Of a stretch of 64,000 nucleotides of DNA, positions 7,799-16,611 are shown one piece after another. Each line of letters starts with the position of its first letter. Position 1 is the stretch's first letter. The notes beneath the pieces were generated by a model. That model was not told the DNA's origin. It worked only from the letters and a program-made list of their open reading frames with translations, and ran no database searches. Source of the stretch: Parabacteroides hominis (GTDB taxonomy: Bacteria > Bacteroidota > Bacteroidia > Bacteroidales > Tannerellaceae); assembly GCF_014287585.1 (NCBI RefSeq), contig NZ_JACOOJ010000008.1, forward strand, positions 1-64,000, read 5' to 3'. The translations under genes were made by a program, and so were the position numbers.

Positions 7799-7830
7799 CA
7801 AAACTATAACAGACAGAAATATCAAACAAG
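7799..7830 (-). promoter_or_regulatory. metY promoter
   Basis: On the minus strand: -33 CTTG (plus 7827-7830), 20-bp spacer, -7 TAGTTTTG (plus 7799-7806). The start would be ~7794, giving a ~37-nt leader. The 175-bp divergent gap probably also holds the Lrp-type operator, but no clear palindrome stands out. Confidence 0.6.
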
Positions 7831-7932
7831 ATATACGGAAAATACAGAAAATAACGCTATTTTTACAGCCAACAACAGAACGCATAAACTGTATTAAGAT
7901 CAAAAAAAGGATTCCGATAGAATTTTATTCTT

Positions 7933-8403
7933 ATGAACACACTTGAGAAATTAGACAAAGTAGACTTGCAGATCCTCCGTACCCTGCAAACGAATGCCCG
8001 GCTTACCACAAAAGAGCTCGCAGCAAGTGTCAACCTCTCGTCGACACCCGTATTCGAACGCCTGAAACGCCTCGAAAACGGAGGATATATAAAGAAGTAT
8101 ATTGCTGTGCTGGACGCCGAAAAGCTAAACCAGGGCTTCGTGGTCTTTTGCAGTGTCAAGTTGAGAAGATTGAACAAAGAGATTGCGGCGGAGTTCACAA
8201 GAATCATACAGGAGATTCCGCAAGTCACGGAATGCTACAACATATCGGGGAGTTACGACTACCTGCTGAAGATCCATGCACCAAATATGAAGTATTACCA
8301 GGAATTTATCCTGAACGTATTAGGCACGATCGACAGCCTCGGCTCGCTCGAAAGCACTTTTGTGATGGACGAGGTGAAGCATGAATACGGAATCCATATT
8401 TAA
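7933..8403 (+). CDS. Lrp/AsnC-family transcription regulator
   Basis: 156 residues, the standard size. N-terminal winged HTH: DLQILRTLQTNARLTTKELAA, then SSTPVFERLKRLENGGYI. C-terminal RAM (ligand-sensing) domain from ~residue 65, with ITECYNISGSYDY-like content (VTECYNISGSYDYLLKI) and a conserved VMDEVKHE tail. These proteins are octameric DNA wrappers that sense amino acids. Being divergent to metY suggests it senses a sulfur or related amino acid and controls metY; this is inference. Confidence 0.9.
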   Translation: MNTLEKLDKVDLQILRTLQTNARLTTKELAASVNLSSTPVFERLKRLENGGYIKKYIAVLDAEKLNQGFVVFCSVKLRRLNKEIAAEFTRIIQEIPQVTECYNISGSYDYLLKIHAPNMKYYQEFILNVLGTIDSLGSLESTFVMDEVKHEYGIHI

Positions 8404-8429
8404 CACGCCGCCCCGCCCATATCTTGCAT

Positions 8430-9449
8430 TTATTTCTTCAAGGCATAAATCCGCTGGATGATGTCCACGACCTTCATGCCTTCCAGTACGTTGGTCGTGA
8501 TACATTCCGAACTTGCACCGGAAAGGACACGAACCACATTACGGATCACGAAATTATGGTTCTGGGCGGACCCTTTATAAGGGCCGTAATCATTTCCCGG
8601 ATTCGTCGGCGCCAGTTCCGGCATCTCATAATCTTTGATATGGCAGTATTCGACTTCGTTCATATACTGTCCGCCGATTTTCACGCTGCCGTTCTCCGCA
8701 ACAATCAGCATACTGCTTTCCATGTTCTTGTTCCAGACAGAAGTGGAATAGCTCAGGCTCCCCATTCCCCCGTTCACGAAGTTGAAATTCACAAAACCCG
8801 AATCTTCAAAAGCCGTGAGTCCGGCATGGTTGAAATCGGCAAAGCGAGCCTGAATATTGCAGATATCCCCGAAGAGCCAGTACATAATGTCGATGAAATG
8901 GGAGAACTGGGTGAAAAGCGTCCCCCCATCCAAAGCAGCATCGCCATGCCAACCTCCGGGCTTATAATAACGCTCGTCACGGTTCCAATAGCAATTCAAC
9001 TGGACCATATAGATTTTGCCTAACTTGCCGGAATCCACCATCTCCTTGATCCAGACGGAAGGAGGAGAATAACGGTTTTGCATGACGCAGAACACTTGTT
9101 TACGGTATTTCAGCGAAGCATAGACCACCTTCTCGGCATCGGCAAGCGTCAGTGCCATCGGTTTCTCGATAACGACGTTGCAACCGGCTTCGACAGCCTG
9201 GATGGCCATTGCCGCGTGCAAGCCGTTCGGAGTACAGACATTTACGACATCTATGGAAAGTCCGCTTCGCAATAATTCCGTAAAGGAAGAGAAAAACGGA
9301 ACATCGTATGCCTCAATACCCAATTCTTCACGGGGACGAATATCACAAAGGGCCACCAATTCGGCTCCCGGATCGCGTGTCACCATCTCGGCATGACGTT
9401 TGCCGATATGACCACAACCGATTACTGCGAATTTTATCTTTTTATCCAT
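8430..9449 (-). CDS. Gfo/Idh/MocA oxidoreductase, WlbA/WbpB-like
   Basis: 339 residues from the ATG at 9449; a GTG at 9455 overlapping the upstream stop is less likely. N-terminal Rossmann motif VIGCGHIGKRH, then NVCTPNGLHA and the signature VIEKPMALT with its lysine. The C-terminal half has NRYSPP, NCYWNRDERYY, and DGGTLFTQFSHFIDIMYW as in UDP-GlcNAc-uronate 3-dehydrogenases (WlbA/WbpB). Such enzymes oxidise C3 of UDP-GlcNAcA to feed an aminotransferase. The aminotransferase gene is 2 bp upstream in the same operon. The substrate is inferred from similarity and context. Confidence 0.8.
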   Translation of the reverse strand: MDKKIKFAVIGCGHIGKRHAEMVTRDPGAELVALCDIRPREELGIEAYDVPFFSSFTELLRSGLSIDVVNVCTPNGLHAAMAIQAVEAGCNVVIEKPMALTLADAEKVVYASLKYRKQVFCVMQNRYSPPSVWIKEMVDSGKLGKIYMVQLNCYWNRDERYYKPGGWHGDAALDGGTLFTQFSHFIDIMYWLFGDICNIQARFADFNHAGLTAFEDSGFVNFNFVNGGMGSLSYSTSVWNKNMESSMLIVAENGSVKIGGQYMNEVEYCHIKDYEMPELAPTNPGNDYGPYKGSAQNHNFVIRNVVRVLSGASSECITTNVLEGMKVVDIIQRIYALKK

Positions 9450-9451
9450 AA

Positions 9452-10582
9452 TCACTTTAGTTTAGTGAGGGTATCTGTTATATATTGCTGTTGTTCGGAT
9501 GACATCTCCGTATGGATGGGTAGGGAAAGGACGGATTCGCACAACCGGGCGGAGATGTCCAAACAGCCGGATATACGGGAGATGTGCCGATAGGCTTCCT
9601 GATGATGTACCGGTAGAGGATAATAGATCATAGACGGGATCCCCTGTTCTTTCAACAGATGTTGAAGAGCATTCCGATAACCGTCTTTCACCTGAACCGT
9701 ATATTGATGATACACATGAGTTGAGAAGGTAGATCTTACCGGAATAATCAACGAATCACAGGAAGACAAGGCTTCATCGTACCGAGAGGCAACCTGCCGG
9801 CGGACTTCCGTGAACTCCTCCAAATGCTTCAACTTCACATCCAGTACGGCAGCTTGCAAGGTATCCAGACGGGAGTTACATCCGATCCGCTTATGATGGT
9901 ATTTGCATTCCTGGCCATGATTGGCAATCATGCGGATACGGGTAGCCAACACCTCGTCGGAAGTCATCAACGCACCTCCGTCGCCATAGCAGGCCAACGG
10001 CTTGGACGGGAAAAAGGAAGTCGTCCCGATATGTCCGATCGTTCCGGCCTTTCGTACCCTCCCGTCGGAAAACGTATAATCGGCGCCGATGGATTGGGCG
10101 TTATCTTCCACGACATACAGATGATAGGCATCTGCCAAAGCCATGATCGGCTCCATATCGCAGGATTGTCCGAACAGGTGGACGGCCACGATCGCCTTTG
10201 TCCGCCCCGAAACAGCCGCTTCTATTTTCCGGGGATCGATATTGAAGGTCCGGGGATCGACATCCACAAGCACGGGCGTCAGCCCTAACAAAGCGACAAC
10301 CTCGGCTGCCGCTATATAAGTAAATGCCGGTAGGATCACCTCATCGCCGGGCTGAAGTTCCAGTGCCATCAGGGCGATCTGCAAAGCGTCCGTCCCGTTA
10401 CCGCAAGGGATCACGTATGGAACCTGAAGATAGCCGGCCAGATGCCCGGCAAAGGTTTTCACCTGCGGACCATTGATAAAGGCACAACCGTCGATCACCG
10501 CCTGCATGGCCTCATCGATCTCCTCTTTGAAGCGGAGATATTGTCCATGCAAGTCGACCATCTGTATCTGTTCTTCAAACAT
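9452..10582 (-). CDS. DegT/DnrJ/EryC1/StrS aminotransferase, WbpE/WlbC-like
   Basis: 376 residues. A PLP-dependent sugar aminotransferase: IQMVDLHGQY start, CGNGTDALQIAL (phosphate-binding loop), DVDPRTFNIDP, VVEDNAQSIGA, and the PLP lysine in SFFPSKPLACYGDGGA (K194). With the downstream oxidoreductase it would convert a 3-keto-UDP-GlcNAcA to the 3-amino sugar, as WbpB/WbpE do for Pseudomonas O-antigen. It begins 8 bp after metG ends and ends 2 bp before the oxidoreductase start, so all three may be one transcript. The matching 6-dehydrogenase is probably the gene at 45506-46795. Confidence 0.82.
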   Translation of the reverse strand: MFEEQIQMVDLHGQYLRFKEEIDEAMQAVIDGCAFINGPQVKTFAGHLAGYLQVPYVIPCGNGTDALQIALMALELQPGDEVILPAFTYIAAAEVVALLGLTPVLVDVDPRTFNIDPRKIEAAVSGRTKAIVAVHLFGQSCDMEPIMALADAYHLYVVEDNAQSIGADYTFSDGRVRKAGTIGHIGTTSFFPSKPLACYGDGGALMTSDEVLATRIRMIANHGQECKYHHKRIGCNSRLDTLQAAVLDVKLKHLEEFTEVRRQVASRYDEALSSCDSLIIPVRSTFSTHVYHQYTVQVKDGYRNALQHLLKEQGIPSMIYYPLPVHHQEAYRHISRISGCLDISARLCESVLSLPIHTEMSSEQQQYITDTLTKLK

Positions 10583-10590
10583 TGTATTAT

Positions 10591-12630
10591 CTATTTCACT
10601 TCGCTGCCCGGTTTCACCTCTTTTTCAGGAGTGATGACAGCCAGCTTGCCGTCGAAGTTTTCTGCGGAAAGGATCATCCCTTCGGAAACGATACCTTTCA
10701 GCTTGCGCGGAGCCAGATTAGCGATGAAGCAAACCTGCTTGCCCACAAGGTCTTCCGGCTTGTAATGCTGGGCGATACCGGAAACGATCGTACGTTTTTC
10801 CAGGCCGTCATCAATACGGAACTGCAACAGTTTGTCCGCCTTAGGCACTTTCGTACATTCCAAGATAGTTCCGACACGTATATCCAACTTTGTAAAATCA
10901 TCGAAAGCGATATTTTCACGGATCGGTTTTGCCTTATAACTGGCCTCTTCGTTTGCTTTCTTGGTGTCAAGCAGCTTTTGCACCTGCGCTTCGATCACGG
11001 AGTCTTCGATCTTCTCGAACAAGAGTTCGGATTTGCCCAACTGGTGACCGGCTTCCAACAGGTCGGTCGCCCCCAAGCGGTTCCAGCCTAACGGTTCGAC
11101 ATTCAGCATCTTGTTCAATTTTTCCATGCTGAACGGCAGGAACGGTTCGAATGCAATAGCCAGGTTAGCCGTGATCTGCAAAGCTATGTTCATGATCGTG
11201 GCGACACGTGCCATGTCGGTCTTTGCCAACTTCCAGGGTTCGGTGTCAGCCAGATATTTGTTACCGATACGCGCCAGGTTCATCGCTTCTTTCTGGGCGT
11301 CACGGAAATGGTACGTATCTAACAGACGTTCCACGTCGGCCTTTACATTCGCGAAATCGGTCAATGTCTGACGATCATAATCGGTCAGCTCGCCAGCAGC
11401 CGGCACCTTGCCTTCGAAATACTTTTCGGTAAGCACCAAGGCGCGGTTGACGAAGTTACCCAGGATGGCAACCAGTTCATTGTTATTGCGTGCCTGGAAA
11501 TCTTTCCAGGTGAAATCGTTGTCTTTTGTTTCCGGAGCATTGGCTGTCAAAACATAGCGTAGCACATCCTGCTTACCCGGCATATCCACCAGATATTCGT
11601 TCAACCAGACAGCCCAGTTGCGGGAAGTGGAGATCTTGTCGCCTTCCAGGTTCAGGAACTCATTGGCCGGTACATTTTCCGGCAGGTTGTAAGAACCTTC
11701 GGCTTTCAGCATGGCCGGGAACACGATACAGTGGAACACGATATTATCCTTACCGATGAAATGCACCATCTTGGTTTCAGGATCTTTCCACCATGTTTCC
11801 CAACTTTCGGGAAGTAGTTCTTTTGTATTGGAGATATATCCGATAGGAGCATCAAACCAGACATACAGCACCTTTCCTTCCGCACCTGCCACCGGCACAG
11901 GAATACCCCAGTCGAGGTCGCGGCTTACGGCGCGAGGTTGCAATCCCATATCCAGCCAGCTCTTGCACTGTCCGTATACGTTCGGTTTCCATTCCTTATG
12001 CCCTTCCAAAATCCACTGGCGCAGGAACGGTTCCCATTTGTCCAAAGGCAGATACCAGTGTTTGGTCTCTTTCATCACCGGCTGGCTGCCGCTGATAGCT
12101 GATTTCGGGTCGATCAGGTCCGTCGGGCTCAAAGATGTACCGCAGGCTTCGCACTGGTCGCCATAGGCTTTTTCATTGCCGCAATGAGGGCAAGTCCCGG
12201 TTATATAGCGGTCTGCAAGGAACTGCTTTGCTTCCTCGTCGTAATACTGTTCGCTTGTTTTCTCGATAAATTCACCTTTATCATATAAGGTACGGAAGAA
12301 ATCCGACGCCACCTGGCGATGCGTAGCCGAAGTAGTGCGGGAATAAATATCAAAAGTGATACCGAAATCCTCAAAAGACTTCTTGATAATACCATGATAG
12401 CGGTCCACCACATCCTGCGGCGTAATCCCTTCTTTCTTCGCTCTCAACGTGATAGGCACCCCATGTTCATCCGATCCACCAATCATCAAAACCTCTTCCC
12501 CCTTCAGGCGAAGATAGCGTGCATAAATATCAGCAGGCACATACACCCCGGCCAAATGACCGATATGCACCGGCCCGTTCGCATACGGCAACGCCGTAGT
12601 TATCAGCGTTCTCTTAAACTGTTTTCCCAT
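10591..12630 (-). CDS. metG: Methionyl-tRNA synthetase
   Basis: 679 residues from the ATG at 12630. The longer frame starting at 12657 is ruled out because a -7 box (12655-12662) puts transcription start near 12648. Class I synthetase: HIGH at residues 22-25, a Cys4 zinc knuckle (CPHCGN...CEAC), a KMSKS variant in GDKISTSRN, and an anticodon-binding helical domain. The C-terminal ~105 residues are an EMAPII/Trbp111-like tRNA-binding domain ([14 protein letters not shown] through SEGMILSA), the dimerising form of MetG. It loads methionine on tRNA in the cytoplasm. The aminosugar genes follow closely. Confidence 0.95.
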   Translation of the reverse strand: MGKQFKRTLITTALPYANGPVHIGHLAGVYVPADIYARYLRLKGEEVLMIGGSDEHGVPITLRAKKEGITPQDVVDRYHGIIKKSFEDFGITFDIYSRTTSATHRQVASDFFRTLYDKGEFIEKTSEQYYDEEAKQFLADRYITGTCPHCGNEKAYGDQCEACGTSLSPTDLIDPKSAISGSQPVMKETKHWYLPLDKWEPFLRQWILEGHKEWKPNVYGQCKSWLDMGLQPRAVSRDLDWGIPVPVAGAEGKVLYVWFDAPIGYISNTKELLPESWETWWKDPETKMVHFIGKDNIVFHCIVFPAMLKAEGSYNLPENVPANEFLNLEGDKISTSRNWAVWLNEYLVDMPGKQDVLRYVLTANAPETKDNDFTWKDFQARNNNELVAILGNFVNRALVLTEKYFEGKVPAAGELTDYDRQTLTDFANVKADVERLLDTYHFRDAQKEAMNLARIGNKYLADTEPWKLAKTDMARVATIMNIALQITANLAIAFEPFLPFSMEKLNKMLNVEPLGWNRLGATDLLEAGHQLGKSELLFEKIEDSVIEAQVQKLLDTKKANEEASYKAKPIRENIAFDDFTKLDIRVGTILECTKVPKADKLLQFRIDDGLEKRTIVSGIAQHYKPEDLVGKQVCFIANLAPRKLKGIVSEGMILSAENFDGKLAVITPEKEVKPGSEVK

Positions 12631-12654
12631 ACCTTGTGTTCTCTTTTTGAGGCA

Positions 12655-12662
12655 CAAAGGTA
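12655..12662 (-). promoter_or_regulatory. metG -7 box
   Basis: TACCTTTG on the minus strand, a perfect TAnnTTTG. It decides the metG start, because the first in-frame ATG (12657) lies inside it. Confidence 0.6.
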
Positions 12663-12840
12663 AGGAATAATTTGGTTAGATGGAAAAGATTAGTTCCCTT
12701 TTCAACCATCATTCAACTATCATAAATCACCTGTTTAACCATCATTTTAGCCGTTTCACGGCTAAAAAAGCGAATCATGATAGTATGACAGTTGTTTTCG
12801 CAATCAATAATATGTTTGCAGAATAATAGAACGATTGTAA

Positions 12841-13146
12841 GAAGATTTGAACCACAAATAATGATTTATATATGAGCTAACAGACAAAGCTGCGCCTTAT
12901 GCCGTAGGCTCTCTTTTGCCGTCTGCTGAAGCAGACGGTTTAAAAGATTTAGAGGTAAAGCCTCTTCCTCTGTGGACTTCAGTCCCTTTTCATATTATTA
13001 TATTTAAAGGGGTTAAAAACCCACAGAGGAACCGGCAAAGCCGGAATAATCATCTGTCCGTCTGCTGAAGCAGACGGCAAAAGAGAGCCTACGGCACACC
13101 ATCCATATTATACACCGGTAAATCATCATTTGTGGTTCAAATCTTC
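12841..13146. repeat. Nested inverted-repeat element with REPIN-like core (copy 1)
   Basis: Outer arms are 12841-12868 and 13119-13146, 28 bp with one mismatch. Inner arms are 12901-12938 and 13058-13095, 38 bp identical except at the centre. Each inner arm carries a small hairpin CCGTCTGC-TGAA-GCAGACGG. The ~120-bp centre has further stems: CCTCTGTGG/CCACAGAGG (12967-12975, 13021-13029) and CCGGC/GCCGG (13032-13044). The core recurs at 13929-14100 without the outer arms. Confidence 0.75.
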
Positions 13147-13153
13147 CAGAATA

Positions 13154-13302
13154 TGAGTCTGATAGACGCAAATATAATTTTGACGCGGATTTAGCGAATA
13201 ACGCGAATTAAACACCTGATACATATTTCTTATCCGCGTTATCCGCGAAATCCGCGTCAAAAAATCCTGTTTATTTATTTTAATCTGCGTCTATCAGACT
13301 CA
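13154..13302. repeat. Large inverted repeat (two-part arms)
   Basis: TGAGTCTGATAGACGCA (13154-13170) pairs perfectly with 13286-13302. Inside it, 13178-13196 (TTTTGACGCGGATTTAGCG) pairs with 13244-13262 with one mismatch, and further CGCG/CGTTAT words pair near the loop. It is an imperfect cruciform of ~150 bp, with no coding capacity. Confidence 0.7.
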
Positions 13303-13928
13303 AACCTCGTATGTGAAGTTGTTCCAATAGATGCCTGTCGCTTCCCGAAAAGACAGGCATCGGTTGCCGGATAGATGCCGACCTTTTTCCTGCTACCCTA
13401 TAGGCTTTTCCCGGACAGGCTAAAGGCTGTATTTTTTAGCCTATAGCCTATATTTTACGGGACAGGAACCAATCCGATCCCTTATATGACAAAACTAAAA
13501 AACAGGGTTCACGGCGGTAAAAGGCTAATGGCCAGCGATTTGTTGTGAAGGCTGTGAAACCGGTTTACAATCATCCAATCCTATCGATCGATCCCGTCTT
13601 TTTTTATCTTGCATTCACAGGGTTCACAGCAACATGCTGATCTATAGAGTCTCCCGAACAGTGTGAACCCTAATTAAATAAAATAACCAGAGGGTATTTA
13701 GAGGATAATCTAAGAATATTTGAACATTTATCTGTTACTTTTGGCTTGATCCAAAAGTAACCAAAAGATCAAGGCTTAACCGTCCGGTCTACTCCGGGCA
13801 AAGACTCCGCTTGACGCCCGTCCGCTTAGGCCTTTCTTAAAAAGCTCCGCTTTCTCTTGGGATTGCCGATACCCCCTGTTATATAAGTATAGCTATCAGT
13901 ATCGGCATCCCCAAAGCACCATCCGCCT

Positions 13929-14100
13929 CTCTTTTGCCGTCTGCTTCAGCAGACGGTTTAAAAGGTCTGAAGGCTAAGCCTCTTCCTCTGTGGACTTCAG
14001 TTCCTTTCATCTATTGTATTTAAAGGGGTTAAAAACCCACAGAGGAACCGGCAAAGCCGGAACAATCATCTATCCGTCTGCTGAAGCAGACGGCAAAAGA
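13929..14100. repeat. REPIN-like element (copy 2)
   Basis: Second copy of the core seen at 12911-13087, in the same orientation. It starts CTCTTTTGCCGTCTGC and ends GCAGACGGCAAAAGA, with the same CCTCTGTGG/CCACAGAGG and CCGGC/GCCGG stems inside. The two copies match closely apart from small indels in the AT-rich loop. It ends ~35 bp from the lipoprotein operon's last stop codon, so it may also serve as that operon's terminator. Confidence 0.75.
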
Positions 14101-14137
14101 ATGCCTGACTTTTTACTAAAAGCCGCCGACTTCTTTT

Positions 14138-15787
14138 TTATTCATATATCAGCTCCAGATCATCCAGCCATAAGGTACTGCCGTCACCACCAGTGAAATA
14201 GTCGCCGTACTTGCTGGCACTGGCGACAACTACAATATGTGTCGGTTTACGCGTCAGAGAGCGGTAGTCCAGTTTTAGCTTGAACTCTGTCCAGCCACTG
14301 ACTGTTTCGCCGACAATCATTTCCTGGTAAGCGATGATATGTTCATCATTTTTATTAAACAATTGACGTTTTGACTTCTTTGTCTGAATACGTACAGGAG
14401 AACTCCAATCTCCTAAAGCGATATAAATATGCGCTTTATCATTCATTCCTTTCTGTGCATCCTCAAACTGGTCTCCCGGATCATCAGCAACCTGAGTGAT
14501 CGGTGTACAAGTATATTTGAACCATCCTTTCAAGGAGGTCGGACGTGCGGTGAACGGACGCCCGAAATCAAGGATACCATCTGTTCCATCCGTTTTCACA
14601 TATTCGCCGGCAAACAGGTTTCCGGCAGCAAACTTGATAATCACATTTTCCGAAGCTAACTTAATAGATCGTTTACCACCATGAGGTTTAGACTCGTCAT
14701 AAACCGTCACATTCTTATTGGCAAGTGCGGACCCCGTATTTCCGGTATCCCAGAACATTTCGCCCCCTTCAGCATACACGAACCATATCTTTTTGGTATT
14801 CATCCACCAATCCTCAAAACCGGAGTTCGGCAACTGAGCCGCTTCATCCGTCACAAAAGAGGTAACATCGTAAGTTTGCGTACCGATAGTAGCCTTGTAT
14901 TCATACTCGGTAGCCGGCATCAAATGACGCATAGCAGCCGAGAAGGTTCCGTCTTCATTGAACGTTATCTCATCTTCGAATACCTGATCCCAAACCTCTT
15001 CACCTTTTTGTCGATATTGGATATCGATAGTCGTACCTGCTTTTGCCACCCCACTCAGATAAGCACGTTTCGCCCATACGGAAAGACTTGCTCCTGTCCC
15101 TTCGTAATGAACGACGCTGACAGACCATGTTTCAGTTTCATCAAAAGCAGCCACTTCGAATCTACGGGTACGACGGAAATCGGTTACCGTTGTCGGTTCG
15201 GGAATAGTGGAAGCAATAGAGCTTCCCAATGTCATTTCTTGCACCTTCAGATTACCCAAATCCGTATCTTTACTCACATAGATAATCACCTTATGGTTCT
15301 CTTCGTCAACAATAGGAGTCCCGACCTGTACATCACTACCGTCAGCCGCCTTGATCGAGAATTTCCGCTGGATATTCCGTTTAGCCGATATTTGCCAGGG
15401 ATAATCCTGATAAATCCGCAAGACAAAAGTCGCAGGTGACAGCAGGTTTATCTGCGTGTTAACTGTTGCAGGCAAACTATCGACAGAGACAAATCCCGAA
15501 TCCGGGAAATGGGTGGCATCTTCACATGCCAGCGAATCAGGAATAATCACTGTGCCGGATGTTACCAAAAACTTCGTAATACGAAGCGTTCGCAAATCGA
15601 CTGTATCATCCACCAGAATAGTGACATTTCTTTCCGTCTTGTCTATCGTGGAAGAAACAAAGCCATTCGTCTCGATCTCCTGTATCTCCGCTTTTACGAC
15701 CGGATAGGGAATATCATTCTCTATACATCCTGCCAAAGCGCAGATAAGCAACAAAAGACATCCTTTTATATAGACTCTATACTTCAT
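14138..15787 (-). CDS. PCMD-domain lipoprotein (operon B, gene 6)
   Basis: 549 residues. Lipoprotein signal with lipobox LAGC; mature start CIENDIPYP. The N-terminal half is beta-rich with two similar segments. It is followed by an FNIII-like segment (~residues 230-310) and a C-terminal PCMD (putative carbohydrate metabolism, jelly-roll-like) domain from ~315, ending SASKYGDYFTG...LWLDDLELIYE. Last gene of the second six-gene operon; its counterpart is 23795-25447, same length and the same IENDIPYP mature start. Probably surface-exposed and glycan- or matrix-binding; the function is not established. Confidence 0.8.
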   Translation of the reverse strand: MKYRVYIKGCLLLLICALAGCIENDIPYPVVKAEIQEIETNGFVSSTIDKTERNVTILVDDTVDLRTLRITKFLVTSGTVIIPDSLACEDATHFPDSGFVSVDSLPATVNTQINLLSPATFVLRIYQDYPWQISAKRNIQRKFSIKAADGSDVQVGTPIVDEENHKVIIYVSKDTDLGNLKVQEMTLGSSIASTIPEPTTVTDFRRTRRFEVAAFDETETWSVSVVHYEGTGASLSVWAKRAYLSGVAKAGTTIDIQYRQKGEEVWDQVFEDEITFNEDGTFSAAMRHLMPATEYEYKATIGTQTYDVTSFVTDEAAQLPNSGFEDWWMNTKKIWFVYAEGGEMFWDTGNTGSALANKNVTVYDESKPHGGKRSIKLASENVIIKFAAGNLFAGEYVKTDGTDGILDFGRPFTARPTSLKGWFKYTCTPITQVADDPGDQFEDAQKGMNDKAHIYIALGDWSSPVRIQTKKSKRQLFNKNDEHIIAYQEMIVGETVSGWTEFKLKLDYRSLTRKPTHIVVVASASKYGDYFTGGDGSTLWLDDLELIYE

Positions 15788-15791
15788 TTTT

Positions 15792-16520
15792 TTATAAATA
15801 GAAGGTAATACCTAAATTGATAGACAACAGGTTGATCTTAAAGTTCGCACCACTACTGGTTCGTTTACCGGTTTCTACCTGATTTGTTTTCTGATCGTAC
15901 CATTTGAAGTCCAACCCTAACACATCTATTGCAGCCTCAACCGCTACATAATCGTTGATAAAGCAAGTGATTCCGGGCGCGACACCGAAATTCAGATTCT
16001 GTTTGATCTGGTGTGTTCCTTTCAGTTCATCGCCTGTACCGTCTTCCACATTGCTCTGTCCGTATCCGTAGGTCACACGGGCTTCATTAAACAAGCCAAA
16101 ACGCTTGCTATCGCCTAAGTTCAGATAGGTACGGATAAAAAACGAACCCGAAACCATGTGCGATTTATCTTTATAGTCGGACAAATCGAAGCTCAGATCA
16201 TCCCCCAAGTTCAAAGACAGATTTCCCAAGTCCGTCAGACCACGAGAATAAGCAACACGTCCACCAATTGCGATATTGTCGCGGATAAAATAGCTGACAA
16301 CCGGAGATACTTTAAAAGTATATCCTGTACTGGAAACATCATCCATCACCAGCCATTTAAAATTATCGTCCGTATGTTCGGAATAAGAGAAGGAAGCTCC
16401 CACCATCCATTGTCCTTTCGGGATGAATGTCTTTTGCTCTATTCCACGATCAAACTTATTCCCTCTCGCCATTGCCGGTATGCTGCATACGAGCAATAGC
16501 ATTATTAATATATGCTTCAT
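15792..16520 (-). CDS. Outer-membrane beta-barrel protein (operon B, gene 5)
   Basis: 242 residues with a cleavable signal peptide (IMLLLVCSIPAMA). The mature part is made of alternating amphipathic strands, with FIPKGQWMVGASFSYSEH at the start and INLLSINLGITFYL ending in an aromatic residue, as outer-membrane barrels do. Roughly ten strands are suggested. It is the only predicted barrel in the operon and may anchor or export the lipoproteins. Unlike its counterpart at 25454-26188, it is separated from the preceding gene by 91 bp that hold a strong hairpin (16550-16591). Confidence 0.75.
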   Translation of the reverse strand: MKHILIMLLLVCSIPAMARGNKFDRGIEQKTFIPKGQWMVGASFSYSEHTDDNFKWLVMDDVSSTGYTFKVSPVVSYFIRDNIAIGGRVAYSRGLTDLGNLSLNLGDDLSFDLSDYKDKSHMVSGSFFIRTYLNLGDSKRFGLFNEARVTYGYGQSNVEDGTGDELKGTHQIKQNLNFGVAPGITCFINDYVAVEAAIDVLGLDFKWYDQKTNQVETGKRTSSGANFKINLLSINLGITFYL

Positions 16521-16549
16521 TGTTTATTATTTGTTCAATTTGAATAGTT

Positions 16550-16591
16550 GGCATCATCGTTATCACTTTTGTATTTCATAACGATGATGCC
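16550..16591 (-). promoter_or_regulatory. Intra-operon hairpin between operon B genes 4 and 5
   Basis: GGCATCATCGTTAT (16550-16563) and ATAACGATGATGCC (16578-16591) form a perfect 14-bp stem with a 14-nt loop. A third partial arm (ATAACGATGCC) lies at ~16600-16610 and could pair alternatively with the left arm. No T-run follows. It may be an attenuator, a processing site or an mRNA-stability element. Confidence 0.6.
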
Positions 16592-16611
16592 GGAAATAGA
16601 TAACGATGCCA

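Larger units (their letters stand above)
12663..14137. other. Gene-free, repeat-rich intergenic region (~1.5 kb)
   Basis: No frame here looks like a gene. The space is filled with palindromic modules. Those listed separately are the nested element at 12841-13146, the 13154-13302 repeat and the second element copy at 13929-14100. Others are: ATGCCTGTC/GACAGGCAT near 13331-13360; AGGGTTCACA/TGTGAACCCT near 13618-13671; TTACTTTTGG/CCAAAAGTAA near 13736-13761; and GCCGATAC/GTATCGGC near 13865-13910. It separates metG from the end of the lipoprotein operon. Confidence 0.7.

Noticed and set aside
12841-14100. Possible CRISPR array
   Set aside because: The repeats are inverted, long and only two copies of the core exist; there are no regular spacers and no cas genes.
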